From UBA1422 sp041752735 (GTDB lineage: Bacteria > Bacillota > Clostridia > Peptostreptococcales > Anaerovoracaceae), in assembly GCA_041752735.1 (NCBI GenBank), contig JBGSVW010000029.1, positions 49,408-113,407 on the forward strand: DNA of 64,000 nucleotides. Reading direction: 5' to 3'. The position numbers and the translations under genes were made by a program. The number at the start of each line of letters is the position of its first letter. The first letter of the stretch is position 1. This document shows, one piece after another, positions 38,113 to 47,537 of this stretch. The notes below the pieces were generated by a model that saw only the letters and a program-made list of their open reading frames with translations, had not been told where the DNA came from and made no database searches.

Positions 38113-38685
38113 ATGTGTGGAAGATATGCTTTTTTTACAGACCGTGAGCTTCAGGAAATCGATGAAATCATAGAGCAAATCAGCGACGACATTCAGCGAG
38201 ACAAAATGAAGACCGGAGAGATTTTCCCCACCAATGTGGTGCCGGTATTCATCCCCCAAAAGGAAATCATCAAGCCCAAATTAATGGTGTGGGGCTTTCC
38301 AAACTTCACCAATAAAGGGGTGATTATTAACGCCAGAGCGGAGACGGCAAACGAAAAGAAGCTTTTTGGTTCTTCCTTGCGGGAACGAAGATGCATCATT
38401 CCATCCACCGGATTTTATGAATGGGATGCAGATAAGAAAAAGTTTATTTTTAACACCCCGGATTCACAGCTTTTATATATGGCTGGAATCTATAACCAGT
38501 TTGAAGGTCAAAACCGTTTTGTCATTTTGACCACAGAGGCGAAAGGAACCATCGCCGACATCCATAACCGGATGCCTGTTGTGATTCCCAAAGAACGGAT
38601 CAATGATTGGATTATGGATTCGGAGCTAGTAGACAGCATTTTATTCGGAACACATCCCAGTCTACAGAAGGAAGCCGTAGCGTGA
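38113..38685 (+). CDS. SOS response-associated peptidase-like protein (SRAP, YedK/HMCES)
   Basis: A 190-residue protein that would shield abasic sites in single-stranded DNA by a covalent bond. Cys2 (MCGRYAF), exposed by removal of Met, is the reacting residue. NARAETANEKKLF, RRCIIPSTGFYEWD and the late His of IHNRMPVVIP are the other conserved parts. GAAGGTG lies before the ATG. It is followed by a PNPOx-like gene. Confidence 0.93.
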   Translation: MCGRYAFFTDRELQEIDEIIEQISDDIQRDKMKTGEIFPTNVVPVFIPQKEIIKPKLMVWGFPNFTNKGVIINARAETANEKKLFGSSLRERRCIIPSTGFYEWDADKKKFIFNTPDSQLLYMAGIYNQFEGQNRFVILTTEAKGTIADIHNRMPVVIPKERINDWIMDSELVDSILFGTHPSLQKEAVA

Positions 38686-38717
38686 TTGGACATCCATTGG
38701 AAGAAAGGAACCCACAG

Positions 38718-39218
38718 ATGTTTAGAGAGATGAGAAGATTTAGGCAACTGCTATCAGAAAGCGACACGCTTGCCGTGATGGAGCGCGGTACAAATGGCAT
38801 TCTGGCTTGTCTCGGTGACGAGGACTATCCTTATGCCGTTCCCATCAGCTATGTTTATCACAACAATAAAATTTATTTCCACGGAGCAAAAGCCGGTCAC
38901 AAAATGGATGCAATGGCCAAACATCCCAAAGTGTCCTTTGCGGTTGTTGATGAAGATACCATCGTTAGCGCAAAGTATACCACCTATTTTCGTAGCGTGA
39001 TTGCCTTTGGCAAAGCGAGAATTGTGGAAGGCGATGAATGGTTTGACAGCTACAACGCAATGGTGGAGAAGTACTCCGGGGACCAGCCGGAAGAAGCAAA
39101 GCACAAGGAGATTGAAGGGTGCACAAGAGCCGCTATCGTCGCCATAGAAATTGACCATATGACAGGCAAGGAAGCCATCGAATATGTGAGAGCAAAGAAT
39201 GTTGCTAGAGTTGACTAA
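38718..39218 (+). CDS. Pyridoxamine 5'-phosphate oxidase-family (flavin-type) protein
   Basis: A 166-residue split-barrel protein of the kind that binds FMN, F420 or haem. Features: REMRRFRQLLSESDTLAVMERGTNGILACLGD, YAVPISYVYHNNKIYFHGAKAGHKMD and FRSVIAFGKARIV. Clostridial relatives include nitroimidazole-resistance (Nim)-like proteins. The start is the ATG at 38718 with AGAAAGGA upstream; the longer frame runs through the SRAP gene and is not used. Its 3' end overlaps psuG (opposite strand) by 14 bases. Confidence 0.85.
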   Translation: MFREMRRFRQLLSESDTLAVMERGTNGILACLGDEDYPYAVPISYVYHNNKIYFHGAKAGHKMDAMAKHPKVSFAVVDEDTIVSAKYTTYFRSVIAFGKARIVEGDEWFDSYNAMVEKYSGDQPEEAKHKEIEGCTRAAIVAIEIDHMTGKEAIEYVRAKNVARVD

Positions 39219-40119
39219 AAGCCACTGCGATTTGGGCTCCGATTTTGGCATTGTTATAAACCAGCTGAATGTTTGAATCCAGGCTGGATCCTTTGGTCAA
39301 TACTGTCACCTTCGCCAACAGGAAAGGCGTTGTTTCTTTTCCCTTGATGCCTTTGACATGTGCTTCTTGGATAGCCGATGCTATGGCCTTATTTATTTCA
39401 TCTGCATCCATTTCATATGCCGTGGGGATGGGATTGGCAATGATTGCACCACCCTTTAGTCCCAGATTCCATTTTGTCTTTAAGGCCTCAGCGATTTCTT
39501 TTGGAGTATCTATCCGGTAATCTACGGCAAATCCGCTTCTTGAAGTATAAAATGCCGGCAATTCATCGGTGCCATAACCGATGACGGGGACACCTTGGGT
39601 CTCTAAATACTCCAGGGTTAAACCAATGTCCAGAATAGATTTCACTCCAGCGCAGACCACAGCGACATCCGTTTGGCCCAACTCCAACAAATCCGCTGAA
39701 ACATCAAAGGTTTCAGGCGCACCACGATGCACGCCCCCGATGCCACCTGTTGCGAAGATGTGAATTTTCGCCAGACTGGCGATGACCATGGTGGAAGCCA
39801 CCGTTGTCGCACCATCCAAACCTTGGGACAAAATAAATGGAATATCCCTACGGCTGGTTTTAATTACATCATGGCTCTTCCCCAGACTTTCGATTTCATC
39901 CCTGGTTAGGCCGACCTTTAGTTTGCCGTTCATGATGGCAATCGTTGCCGGCACTGCGCCATTTTCTCGGACGATCTGCTCAACTCTCAGCGCTGTCTCT
40001 ACATTTCTGGGGTAGGGCATGCCATGGGATATGATTGTGGATTCCAGAGCAACAACCGCTTTCCCATGTTCCAAGGCAAGTTTTACCTCCGGGTTGATAT
40101 CCAGGTATTGATCTAACAT
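39205..40119 (-). CDS. psuG: Pseudouridine-5'-phosphate glycosidase
   Basis: This enzyme splits pseudouridine 5'-phosphate into uracil and ribose 5-phosphate. The 304-residue product has VALESTIISHGMPYPRN, DGATTVASTMVIA, IHIFATGGIGGVHRG, VVCAGVKSILDIG and the substrate loop LKGGAIIANPIPTAYEMD, all standard in PsuG. AAGGAG precedes the ATG. It overlaps psuK by seven bases, giving a full pseudouridine-breakdown pair. Confidence 0.96.
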   Translation of the reverse strand: MLDQYLDINPEVKLALEHGKAVVALESTIISHGMPYPRNVETALRVEQIVRENGAVPATIAIMNGKLKVGLTRDEIESLGKSHDVIKTSRRDIPFILSQGLDGATTVASTMVIASLAKIHIFATGGIGGVHRGAPETFDVSADLLELGQTDVAVVCAGVKSILDIGLTLEYLETQGVPVIGYGTDELPAFYTSRSGFAVDYRIDTPKEIAEALKTKWNLGLKGGAIIANPIPTAYEMDADEINKAIASAIQEAHVKGIKGKETTPFLLAKVTVLTKGSSLDSNIQLVYNNAKIGAQIAVAFSQL

Positions 40120-41207
40120 AATCCAATCTCCTTTATTTTTTTATCTATATTTTCTTTTGAAATATTTGGGTTAATGGTTTCTTCATAACCAAGGGTCATA
40201 ACTGCAGCGCCAATAGCAAAGCGGACGCTTGCTTCGGTTTGAAGGCTATTGAAATGGCAGTAGGCCAAAGCAGCAATGAAAGCATCCCCAGCACCTGTTG
40301 CGTTAAGAACTTCCACCTTAGGACTGGCAATTAACTCGGCAGTTTTCCCGTCATTATAAAATACTCCGTCATCCCCCAATGTGATGAAGACGCGCTTCAC
40401 TCCTTTGCTTAAGAAGTATTCGGAAGCCTTCAGCAAATCTACTCTGTCGCGGATGGGCAACCCTGAAAGGAGCTCGGCTTCCAACTTGTTGGGTTTGATG
40501 GTATGAAATGAACCAACCCTAGCTTTGACTTTAACAGATTTAGCACTGGAAACGGTGTCCAGAAAAAAGTCGGGTTTTTTAAAATTGTCCAGCACGTAGT
40601 TGATCACGTTCTCTGGTATGTTGGTGTCGATAATACAAATTTTCGAGTTTTCAATGACTTGCCTTTTGTTTTGAATGAAATCAATGGACATTTCATCAAT
40701 GAGTTCCATTTGTGATATGGCAGCATTCATCTCACCTTTTTCATCTAGAATCGCCATGTAGGTGGAGGTGGGACGCTGACCTAGAACCATAGAGCTTTTC
40801 ATATCGAGACCGATGGTATTGGCGTGTTCCAATATTTTTTTGCCGTACATGTCATCACCAATGGAACTGATTAGTTTGGTGGATATCCCCAAATGAACAA
40901 GGTTTTCGGCTATATTTCGGCCAACCCCGCCAAGGGAAATCTTCACGTTGCCCGGATTGGAGTCGTGAAGAACGAGATTGCAGTTGGGAAACCCGACGAT
41001 GTCAATATTGGATCCCCCCAGGACACAAATATAGTCTTCTTGCTTGAGAAGGTAACCTTTTCCCAAAATTTGTCCTTTTTTTATCAGGTTGGTGATATGA
41101 ACAGCGACGGACGACCGGGTAATTCCAAGAATTTCCGCCAACTCAGTTTGGGATATTGCCGGATTCTTACTGATCAACTTTAGTAGTTCTTCTTCTCTGT
41201 TGGTCAT
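40113..41207 (-). CDS. psuK: Pseudouridine kinase with N-terminal helix-turn-helix
   Basis: A 364-residue PfkB-family kinase. Residues 1-55 form a winged-helix DNA-binding part (KNPAISQTELAEILGITRSSVAVHITNLIKKG). The rest is a ribokinase fold with GGSNIDIVG, GGVGRNIAENLVHLG and VLNATGAGDAFIAAL (catalytic Asp). Placed before psuG, it should phosphorylate pseudouridine. The fused DNA-binding part may control the operon in response to substrate. GGAGG precedes the ATG. Confidence 0.92.
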   Translation of the reverse strand: MTNREEELLKLISKNPAISQTELAEILGITRSSVAVHITNLIKKGQILGKGYLLKQEDYICVLGGSNIDIVGFPNCNLVLHDSNPGNVKISLGGVGRNIAENLVHLGISTKLISSIGDDMYGKKILEHANTIGLDMKSSMVLGQRPTSTYMAILDEKGEMNAAISQMELIDEMSIDFIQNKRQVIENSKICIIDTNIPENVINYVLDNFKKPDFFLDTVSSAKSVKVKARVGSFHTIKPNKLEAELLSGLPIRDRVDLLKASEYFLSKGVKRVFITLGDDGVFYNDGKTAELIASPKVEVLNATGAGDAFIAALAYCHFNSLQTEASVRFAIGAAVMTLGYEETINPNISKENIDKKIKEIGLC

Positions 41208-41361
41208 GGTGCCTCCTAAACAAAAGTTTGAAAGATAAGCAAATGCTTATATTATTCATTCTAGCACAATCCGAAATCGGGTACAACTAGAAATATGGGC
41301 ATGCAGTTTCTAAATTTATGCAGAAAAATTAATAAATATGCAAAAAGTTCCCGAAAACCCC

Positions 41362-41391
41362 TTGCACCGAGTTACAACCCTATGCTATAAT
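41362..41391 (+). promoter_or_regulatory. Promoter of carAB
   Basis: TTGCAC (41362-41367), an 18-base spacer, and TATAAT (41386-41391). The leader is only about 20 bases, so no PyrR or other leader RNA is possible there. The rest of the 210-base divergent region is AT-rich, without recognised sites. Confidence 0.65.
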
Positions 41392-41417
41392 TGGGCAATT
41401 TAGCAAGGAGGTCATAA

Positions 41418-42521
41418 ATGGAAAAAGGATATTTACTACTGGAGGACGGAACCAACTTTGAGGGCACCCTGTTTGGTGCAGCCGGCACCCCGGTGGGGGA
41501 AGTGGTATTTAATACCGGCATGACCGGTTATCAGGAGACGTTGACAGACCCCTCCTATTACGGGCAAATTGTGGTGATGACCTATCCGCTCATTGGAAAC
41601 TATGGTTTCAATGAACATGATGGGCAGTCCAAATCTCCCATGGTCAAGGGATTCATCATCCGGGAAGGATGCGATAGTTTTTCAAACTGGCGCGGTAGCG
41701 AAAGTTTGGAGGACTATTTTTTTAGGCAGGGACTCACCGGACTGATGGACGTCGACACTAGGGCATTGACCAGGCATCTGAGAAAAAGTGGAACTTTGAA
41801 AGGAAAAATTATCTCTGGCCATGGAACAAACTCCTTTGAATCTTCGATTGAACATATTGCCCATATGAAAGAAATCGAAATTTATTCAAATCGAAATGCT
41901 GTTCAATATGTAACAACAACCTTGCCTTACATCATCCAACCTCATCTTTACAATGTGGCGGTAATGGATTTTGGCATCAAGAAACATATCCTGGAATCCA
42001 TGACTGAACGCAACATGATACTGAACGTTTTCCCAGCAAACACCACCGCTGAAGACATTTTGGCCGGGAACCCGGACGGACTGTTTCTTTCCAACGGCCC
42101 CGGGGATCCGGAAGAACTGACTGAAATTGTGGCACAGGTACGGTTGATGCTGGGCAAACTCCCCATTTTTGGCATTTGCTTAGGACATCAGATTCTAGCC
42201 CATGCACTGGGGGGGAGAACAAAGAAAATGAAGTTCGGCCATAGGGGATCCAATCATCCCGTGAAGGACCTTGAGAACAACCGGGTGCGAATCACCTCCC
42301 AGAATCATGGATACGAGGTGGTGGAAGACAGCCTGGACAAAGATAAAATAATGGTCACCCATCTCAATGTCAATGACGGCACCGTGGAAGGGATTCGGCA
42401 TACCCAACTCCCCCTGTTCTCAGTACAGTACCACCCGGAAGCCTCTCCCGGACCCGGTGACTCTGCCTATCTGTTTGACCGTTTCAACACCATGATGAAA
42501 GACTTCAAGGAGAAAAAATGA
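41418..42521 (+). CDS. carA: Carbamoyl-phosphate synthase small subunit (glutaminase)
   Basis: The small subunit frees ammonia from glutamine and passes it to CarB. The 367-residue product has the CarA N-terminal domain (LLLEDGTNFEGTLFG, VVFNTGMTGYQETLTDPSY) and a class I glutaminase with nucleophile Cys in FGICLGHQILAHALGG and the His-Glu pair in VQYHPEASPGP. AAGGAGG precedes the ATG. The stop overlaps carB (ATGA). Confidence 0.98.
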   Translation: MEKGYLLLEDGTNFEGTLFGAAGTPVGEVVFNTGMTGYQETLTDPSYYGQIVVMTYPLIGNYGFNEHDGQSKSPMVKGFIIREGCDSFSNWRGSESLEDYFFRQGLTGLMDVDTRALTRHLRKSGTLKGKIISGHGTNSFESSIEHIAHMKEIEIYSNRNAVQYVTTTLPYIIQPHLYNVAVMDFGIKKHILESMTERNMILNVFPANTTAEDILAGNPDGLFLSNGPGDPEELTEIVAQVRLMLGKLPIFGICLGHQILAHALGGRTKKMKFGHRGSNHPVKDLENNRVRITSQNHGYEVVEDSLDKDKIMVTHLNVNDGTVEGIRHTQLPLFSVQYHPEASPGPGDSAYLFDRFNTMMKDFKEKK

Positions 42522-45500
42522 AAAATCAACTTTACAAAAAAGTAATGGTTATAGGTTCCGGACCAATCGTAATCGGACAAGCTGCCGAGTTTGACTACTC
42601 TGGCACACAGGCGTGCAGGGTTTTGAAGGAAGAGGGAATTTACAGCATCCTGGTTAACTCCAACCCGGCAACAATAATGACAGATACCAGCATGGCTGAT
42701 GCTGTTTTTATCGAACCCCTGACCCTGCCATTTCTAGAAAAAATCATCGCCAGAGAGCGACCTCAAGGACTGTTGGCGGGAATGGGGGGACAGACTGCGT
42801 TGAATCTTGCGTTGGAACTGGCTGATGCGGGGATTCTACAAAAATATGGTGTGGTACTCATGGGAACAGATCCCGAAGCAATCCGGACCTCAGAAGACAG
42901 GGAGCTGTTTAAAGAGTTGATGAAAAAAATCGGAGAGCCTGTTATTGACAGCAAGGTGGTTTCCACCATTTCAGGCGCCATTGACTGGGCAGAAGAAAAT
43001 GGTTACCCGGTTGTGGTCCGTCCGGCATTCACCTTGGGGGGTACCGGAGGCGGAATTGCATACAATAAAAGTCAACTGGAATCCATCGCCGGGAAAGGGA
43101 TTGGATTCAGCATGACAGATCAGATTCTTGTGGAGAAATATATTAAAGGTTGGAAGGAAATTGAGTATGAAATGATTCGTGATGGTGTAGGCAATGTGAT
43201 TGCGGTATGCAACATGGAGAACCTGGATCCTGTGGGTATTCACACCGGAGATAGCCTGGTGGTTGCGCCTTCCCAGACACTAAGCGACAGAGAGTATCAG
43301 ATGCTGAGAAATGCTTCCATTCATATCGTCAACAGCTTGAACATCGTCGGTGGATGTAACGTTCAGTTCGCACTAAACCCGTACAGCTTTGAATACAAAA
43401 TCATAGAAGTCAATCCCCGGGTTAGCCGTTCCTCAGCACTGGCATCAAAGGCGACTGGATATCCCATTGCCAAGGTAGCTACCAAAATCGCCATGGGGTA
43501 TCAACTGGACGAAATCAGAAATGATGTGACGGGCAAGACCATGTCCAGCTATGAACCGGCTCTGGATTATTGCGCAGTCAAAATCCCCAAATGGCCTTTT
43601 GATAAGCTTCAGTCTGAGACCAGACAACTGGGAACCATGATGATGGCTACTGGTGAAGTCATGGCCATTGGTAACCGTTTTGAAAGTGCTTTGTTGAAAG
43701 GGATTCGTTCCCTTGAAAACGGCATCGACGGATTTGCACTGCCCAAGGCGGAGATTATGGAGATTGCTGAGTTGGAGGAAAAAATCAAAGAAGGCAGTGA
43801 TGAGAGAATCTTCTACCTGGCAGAACTCCTAAGACGTGGCGGAGATGTACAGCGATGCGTTGAATTATCCATGATTGATCCATGGTTTATCCATAAAATA
43901 CAAAATATCGTCAATTGGGAGAAGGAGCTGGAAAGGAAAACCTTAGTCCAAATCACCGCCGATGAAATGCGATTTTTGAAGCAACGTGGATTTTCAGACC
44001 AGACACTGGGGAGATGCCTAGGCGAGTCAGAGAAGACCATCAGAGACAAACGAAAAGCACTGGGTGTTCTGCCGGTTTATAAAATGGTAGATACCTGCGC
44101 TGGGGAATTTGATGCTGTGAGCAATTATTTTTATTCCACATACGATAAGGAGGATGAAGCGGAGCCTTCTCAGAAGGAAAAGGTAGTTGTCATTGGTTCG
44201 GGACCCATTCGGATTGGTCAGGGGGTCGAGTTCGATTACTGCTCGGTCCATGGCGTACTGGCTCTTCGGGAGATGGGATATGAAGCGATTTTAATCAACA
44301 ACAATCCGGAAACTGTCTCCACGGATTTTGACATTTCCGATCGTTTGTATTTTGAACCCATCACCGATGAGGAAGTGATGAATATTATAGAAAAGGAAAA
44401 TCCACTTGGCGTAATCTTGCAATTCGGTGGCCAGACGGCAATCAAGTTGGCGGACATACTGCAAAAGAATGGTGTGCGTATTCTGGGAACCAGCCTGGAA
44501 GGCATCGACGCTGCCGAGAATCGGGAGGTATTTGATGCCATACTATCGGAATGCGGAATTCGGCGACCGGATGGCGCTACAGTCATGGCAATTGAAGAGG
44601 GTATTCTTGCCGCTGACCAATTAGGATATCCGGTGCTGGTTCGACCAAGCTATGTCATTGGTGGACTGGGAATGGAAATCGCCTGGAATCCGGTAGAACT
44701 GGAAAACTGGCTTAGGATTGCATTGACAAAGAACCCAGAAAAACCTGTGCTGATTGATAAATATATGAACGGAATTGAACTGGAGGTAGACGGAATTTGT
44801 GATGGGAAACAAGTGCTGGTTCCAGGTATTATGGAACACTTGGAGCGGGCAGGAGTTCACTCCGGGGACAGCATCTCCGTTTATCCACCATTATCACTAA
44901 CAGCGAAGCAGAAGGAAAAAATCTTTTCCATCACCGAAATGCTGGCTACTGCACTGGGCGTCATTGGTCTGATTAATATTCAGTTTGTGCTGGTAGAAGG
45001 GAAACTATTTGTAATTGAGGTCAACCCCAGAGCGTCCCGTACGGTACCATACATTAGCAAGGTGACAGGCATTCCAATGATTGAGGTGGCAACCAAGGTG
45101 CTACTTGGCCAACCCCTTTCTTCCCTAGGGTATGGGATAGGGATCTCCCCGGAACGGAACATCTATGCCATCAAGGTGCCTGTCTTTTCGATGGATAAAA
45201 TTCCCGGAGCAGAAGTAGCTATGAGCCCTGAAATGAAGTCAACTGGGGAAGTCCTGGGTATCGAATACGGTCTTTCACGAGCGATGCTCAAGGCGTTTCT
45301 GGCCGCCGGCATGTCGCTACCAAAAAGAGGCAGGATTCTTGCCAGCATATCGGACCAGGAGAAACCAGAATTTATAAAGCTGGCAGTTGAAATGCAGCAA
45401 CTGGGATACCATTTCTGCGCAACCGGGGGCACCCGGGAAGCCTTACAAAAGGCTGGCGTAAATGCCCTGCCGGTTGGGAGAATACGGGACGGAGCGGATA

Positions 45501-45727
45501 ACATTTTGGACAGCATCCAGAACAAACATGTGTCCATGGTGATCAACATTCCAAGCAAAGGCAAAGACAGCAAGACGGATGGATTCCAAATCAGACGTGC
45601 TGCCGTGGAAAACAGAGTACCTTGCTACACATCGCTGGATACACTGTGGGCGTTGTGTCATGCCACCAATTCTGAAATTTCGCAAGAGGAGCTAAGCATA
45701 TTCGATATCCATGAGTTAAGCCTATAA
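42518..45727 (+). CDS. carB: Carbamoyl-phosphate synthase large subunit
   Basis: The large subunit makes carbamoyl phosphate from bicarbonate, ammonia and two ATP, for arginine and pyrimidines. The full length of 1069 residues has two ATP-grasp halves: the first begins KVMVIGSGPIVIGQAAEFDY, the second, about residue 555, VVVIGSGPIRIGQGVEFDY. The C-terminal MGS-type allosteric domain is present (YHFCATGGTREALQKAGV). No pyrimidine or arginine gene is next to it, so the pathway it serves cannot be told. Confidence 0.98.
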   Translation: MKNQLYKKVMVIGSGPIVIGQAAEFDYSGTQACRVLKEEGIYSILVNSNPATIMTDTSMADAVFIEPLTLPFLEKIIARERPQGLLAGMGGQTALNLALELADAGILQKYGVVLMGTDPEAIRTSEDRELFKELMKKIGEPVIDSKVVSTISGAIDWAEENGYPVVVRPAFTLGGTGGGIAYNKSQLESIAGKGIGFSMTDQILVEKYIKGWKEIEYEMIRDGVGNVIAVCNMENLDPVGIHTGDSLVVAPSQTLSDREYQMLRNASIHIVNSLNIVGGCNVQFALNPYSFEYKIIEVNPRVSRSSALASKATGYPIAKVATKIAMGYQLDEIRNDVTGKTMSSYEPALDYCAVKIPKWPFDKLQSETRQLGTMMMATGEVMAIGNRFESALLKGIRSLENGIDGFALPKAEIMEIAELEEKIKEGSDERIFYLAELLRRGGDVQRCVELSMIDPWFIHKIQNIVNWEKELERKTLVQITADEMRFLKQRGFSDQTLGRCLGESEKTIRDKRKALGVLPVYKMVDTCAGEFDAVSNYFYSTYDKEDEAEPSQKEKVVVIGSGPIRIGQGVEFDYCSVHGVLALREMGYEAILINNNPETVSTDFDISDRLYFEPITDEEVMNIIEKENPLGVILQFGGQTAIKLADILQKNGVRILGTSLEGIDAAENREVFDAILSECGIRRPDGATVMAIEEGILAADQLGYPVLVRPSYVIGGLGMEIAWNPVELENWLRIALTKNPEKPVLIDKYMNGIELEVDGICDGKQVLVPGIMEHLERAGVHSGDSISVYPPLSLTAKQKEKIFSITEMLATALGVIGLINIQFVLVEGKLFVIEVNPRASRTVPYISKVTGIPMIEVATKVLLGQPLSSLGYGIGISPERNIYAIKVPVFSMDKIPGAEVAMSPEMKSTGEVLGIEYGLSRAMLKAFLAAGMSLPKRGRILASISDQEKPEFIKLAVEMQQLGYHFCATGGTREALQKAGVNALPVGRIRDGADNILDSIQNKHVSMVINIPSKGKDSKTDGFQIRRAAVENRVPCYTSLDTLWALCHATNSEISQEELSIFDIHELSL

Positions 45728-45737
45728 TTCATTAAAA

Positions 45738-45783
45738 AAAGCCAGTTTTCGTAACAAGCAGAGTTGTACTGAAGACCGGCTTT
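45738..45783. terminator. Terminator between carB and the 45805 gene
   Basis: AAAGCCAGTTTTC and GAAGACCGGCTTT pair with two imperfect positions around a 20-base loop. The A run before it gives a T run on the minus strand, so it best fits the minus-strand membrane gene; on the plus strand TTTGTTTG follows. Confidence 0.65.
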
Positions 45784-45804
45784 GTTTGAATGTATTGTTA
45801 ATGG

Positions 45805-46404
45805 CTATCTTTTATTTGTAAGACCTGTCGGTTTGGAAATTGCGGGATTTAGCTCTTTGCCTTTGTATTGCTTGAACTGATATCCTATTCCAACAGATGC
45901 AAGGACAATGAGACCAAGATAAAAATACCAGGGAATCTCACCTGAAAGAACCATCTCAACCTGTTTCCCTGTAACGAAGGAAAGAATAGATATCATAATA
46001 AGATAAGCACCGTTGAACGCGCTTGCTATTTTGATATAAGGATCGATAAAAAATGCTGCGAACAACGCGAAGGGAATTGCACCGATGAGGAAGATCCACC
46101 ATGTGGGTTCCATCTCGAATGCAAAAAATAATACGATGGACAAAGCACCACCAAGGAAAAAGCCAATCAGCACAGCACCGATTTTATAGAGTGCAAATCC
46201 AAAAATCCCAAAGAAAAGTCCAAGCACTATAGACAAAACAGTTGGCCAGACCTCTCCGGTTACGAAAATTTTGCCGATGAGCATGCCAAACTCAAGACCA
46301 AACAGAAACCCGGCAATTGCAAACCAGATTCGAAACAGTGCGTAACCCCAGAATAGGATTGCCAACCCAACAATAATTAAAACCAGTCCGGTTGCCCAAA
46401 TCAT
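45805..46404 (-). CDS. Unknown membrane protein (DUF4203-like)
   Basis: A 199-residue protein with about six or seven membrane segments and many Gly and Phe residues (FAIAGFLFGLEFGMLIG, IGFFLGGALSIVLFFAF). This Gly-rich small-residue pattern recalls DUF4203-type membrane proteins; the placement is tentative. AGAGGTGG precedes the ATG at 46404, preferred over the longer frame to 46422. It stands alone between carAB and the osmoprotectant genes. Confidence 0.7.
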   Translation of the reverse strand: MIWATGLVLIIVGLAILFWGYALFRIWFAIAGFLFGLEFGMLIGKIFVTGEVWPTVLSIVLGLFFGIFGFALYKIGAVLIGFFLGGALSIVLFFAFEMEPTWWIFLIGAIPFALFAAFFIDPYIKIASAFNGAYLIMISILSFVTGKQVEMVLSGEIPWYFYLGLIVLASVGIGYQFKQYKGKELNPAISKPTGLTNKR

Positions 46405-46505
46405 GTAATCCACCTCTTTCATTTTGAATTATACTAAATTAATCATATCAGATTTCAACCCAAGAATCATTAAAATATTTACTTTTATACCTCACTGCAA
46501 GTTCG

Positions 46506-46514
46506 TGGTATAAT
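46506..46514 (+). promoter_or_regulatory. Extended -10 promoter of the osmoprotectant operon
   Basis: TGGTATAAT is an extended -10 box (TGn plus TATAAT). There is no good -35 box at the right distance, which is usual with this promoter type. The leader is about 70 bases. Confidence 0.6.
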
Positions 46515-46592
46515 CAAGAAAGAGAAAGCAGTCTGAGGAGTTTGCTGTGTTTTCAAACAGCAGCAACCACAGTTATAACAAGGAGGGATAAA

Positions 46593-47537
46593 ATGAAAAA
46601 ACGGATTATCGCATGGACATTGGTCCTCTGTATGGCCCTTGTATTATCCATTGGTTTCACCGGTTGCGGATCGCAAGAGGAAACCGGAAAAGGCCCAATT
46701 ACCGTTGCATCCTTAATTGACTCAGAAGGCTCAGTACTGGGCAATATGATTCTTATCATTCTCAATGAGAATGGATTCGAGACGGTGGACAAGCTGAAAA
46801 TCGGAACACCTGATATCCAGAGAAAGGCAATTATTGCTGATGAAGTGGATATCATCATAGACTATACAGGATCAGGGCAATACTATGGCGCTGTAGCCGA
46901 TATCGGCATCTGGTCAGATGCCCAAAAAGGATATGAAGCGACCAGAGACTTTGACCTGGAAGAAAATAATCTATATTGGCTGTCCCCGGCTCCGGCAAAC
47001 AACACGGAGATGTTTGCATTGAATAAGGCATTTGCACTGAGTCTTGATATTATGGACATGTATGACTTCGCAGATTATGTGAATGGTGGGGGAGAAGTCA
47101 AATTAATATGTTCCGCAAGCTTCGCAGAAAACGAACTGGGCTTACTTGGTTATGAAAAGGCTTACGGTTTCACATTAGAAAAAAATCAATTAATAATCCT
47201 GAACCATGGCAACACATCAGAGATGCTGAAGGCCTTGTATGCCGGAACAGACGGTGTGAATGTATCCTTGGTTTATGGTACTGATGGATCCTTGGACAAT
47301 ATGAACATGATCGCCATCGACGATCCCATTGGTGTGCCACCGGTATACCTTCCTGCGCCTGTTGTTAGAGGAGAAATCATCGAGACTTACCCGGAAATTG
47401 AGGAAATGTTTACTGCAGTGTTTGATACATTGACTAAAGAAAACCTGCAGATTCTAAATGCCAAGGTTGCGTTTGGTGGAGAAGACCCCAAAACAGTAGC
47501 AGAAAATTATTTGCGGGATAACGGGTTTATCGAATAA
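46593..47537 (+). CDS. Osmoprotectant ABC transporter, substrate-binding lipoprotein (OsmF/YehZ-like)
   Basis: A 314-residue lipoprotein that would capture glycine betaine or a similar compound. The signal peptide has a lipobox ending in Gly-Cys25 (GFTGCGSQ). The mature part has VASLIDSEGSVLGNMI and DEVDIIIDYTGSGQYYG, typical of the OpuAC/OsmF type. The start is the ATG at 46593 with AAGGAGG upstream. The four-gene order (binding, long permease, ATPase, short permease) matches E. coli yehZYXW. Confidence 0.9.
   Translation: MKKRIIAWTLVLCMALVLSIGFTGCGSQEETGKGPITVASLIDSEGSVLGNMILIILNENGFETVDKLKIGTPDIQRKAIIADEVDIIIDYTGSGQYYGAVADIGIWSDAQKGYEATRDFDLEENNLYWLSPAPANNTEMFALNKAFALSLDIMDMYDFADYVNGGGEVKLICSASFAENELGLLGYEKAYGFTLEKNQLIILNHGNTSEMLKALYAGTDGVNVSLVYGTDGSLDNMNMIAIDDPIGVPPVYLPAPVVRGEIIETYPEIEEMFTAVFDTLTKENLQILNAKVAFGGEDPKTVAENYLRDNGFIE

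Noticed and set aside
38607..39218. Longer form of the flavin-type protein
   Set aside because: The first 37 codons lie inside the SRAP gene in another frame; AGAAAGGA precedes the ATG at 38718.
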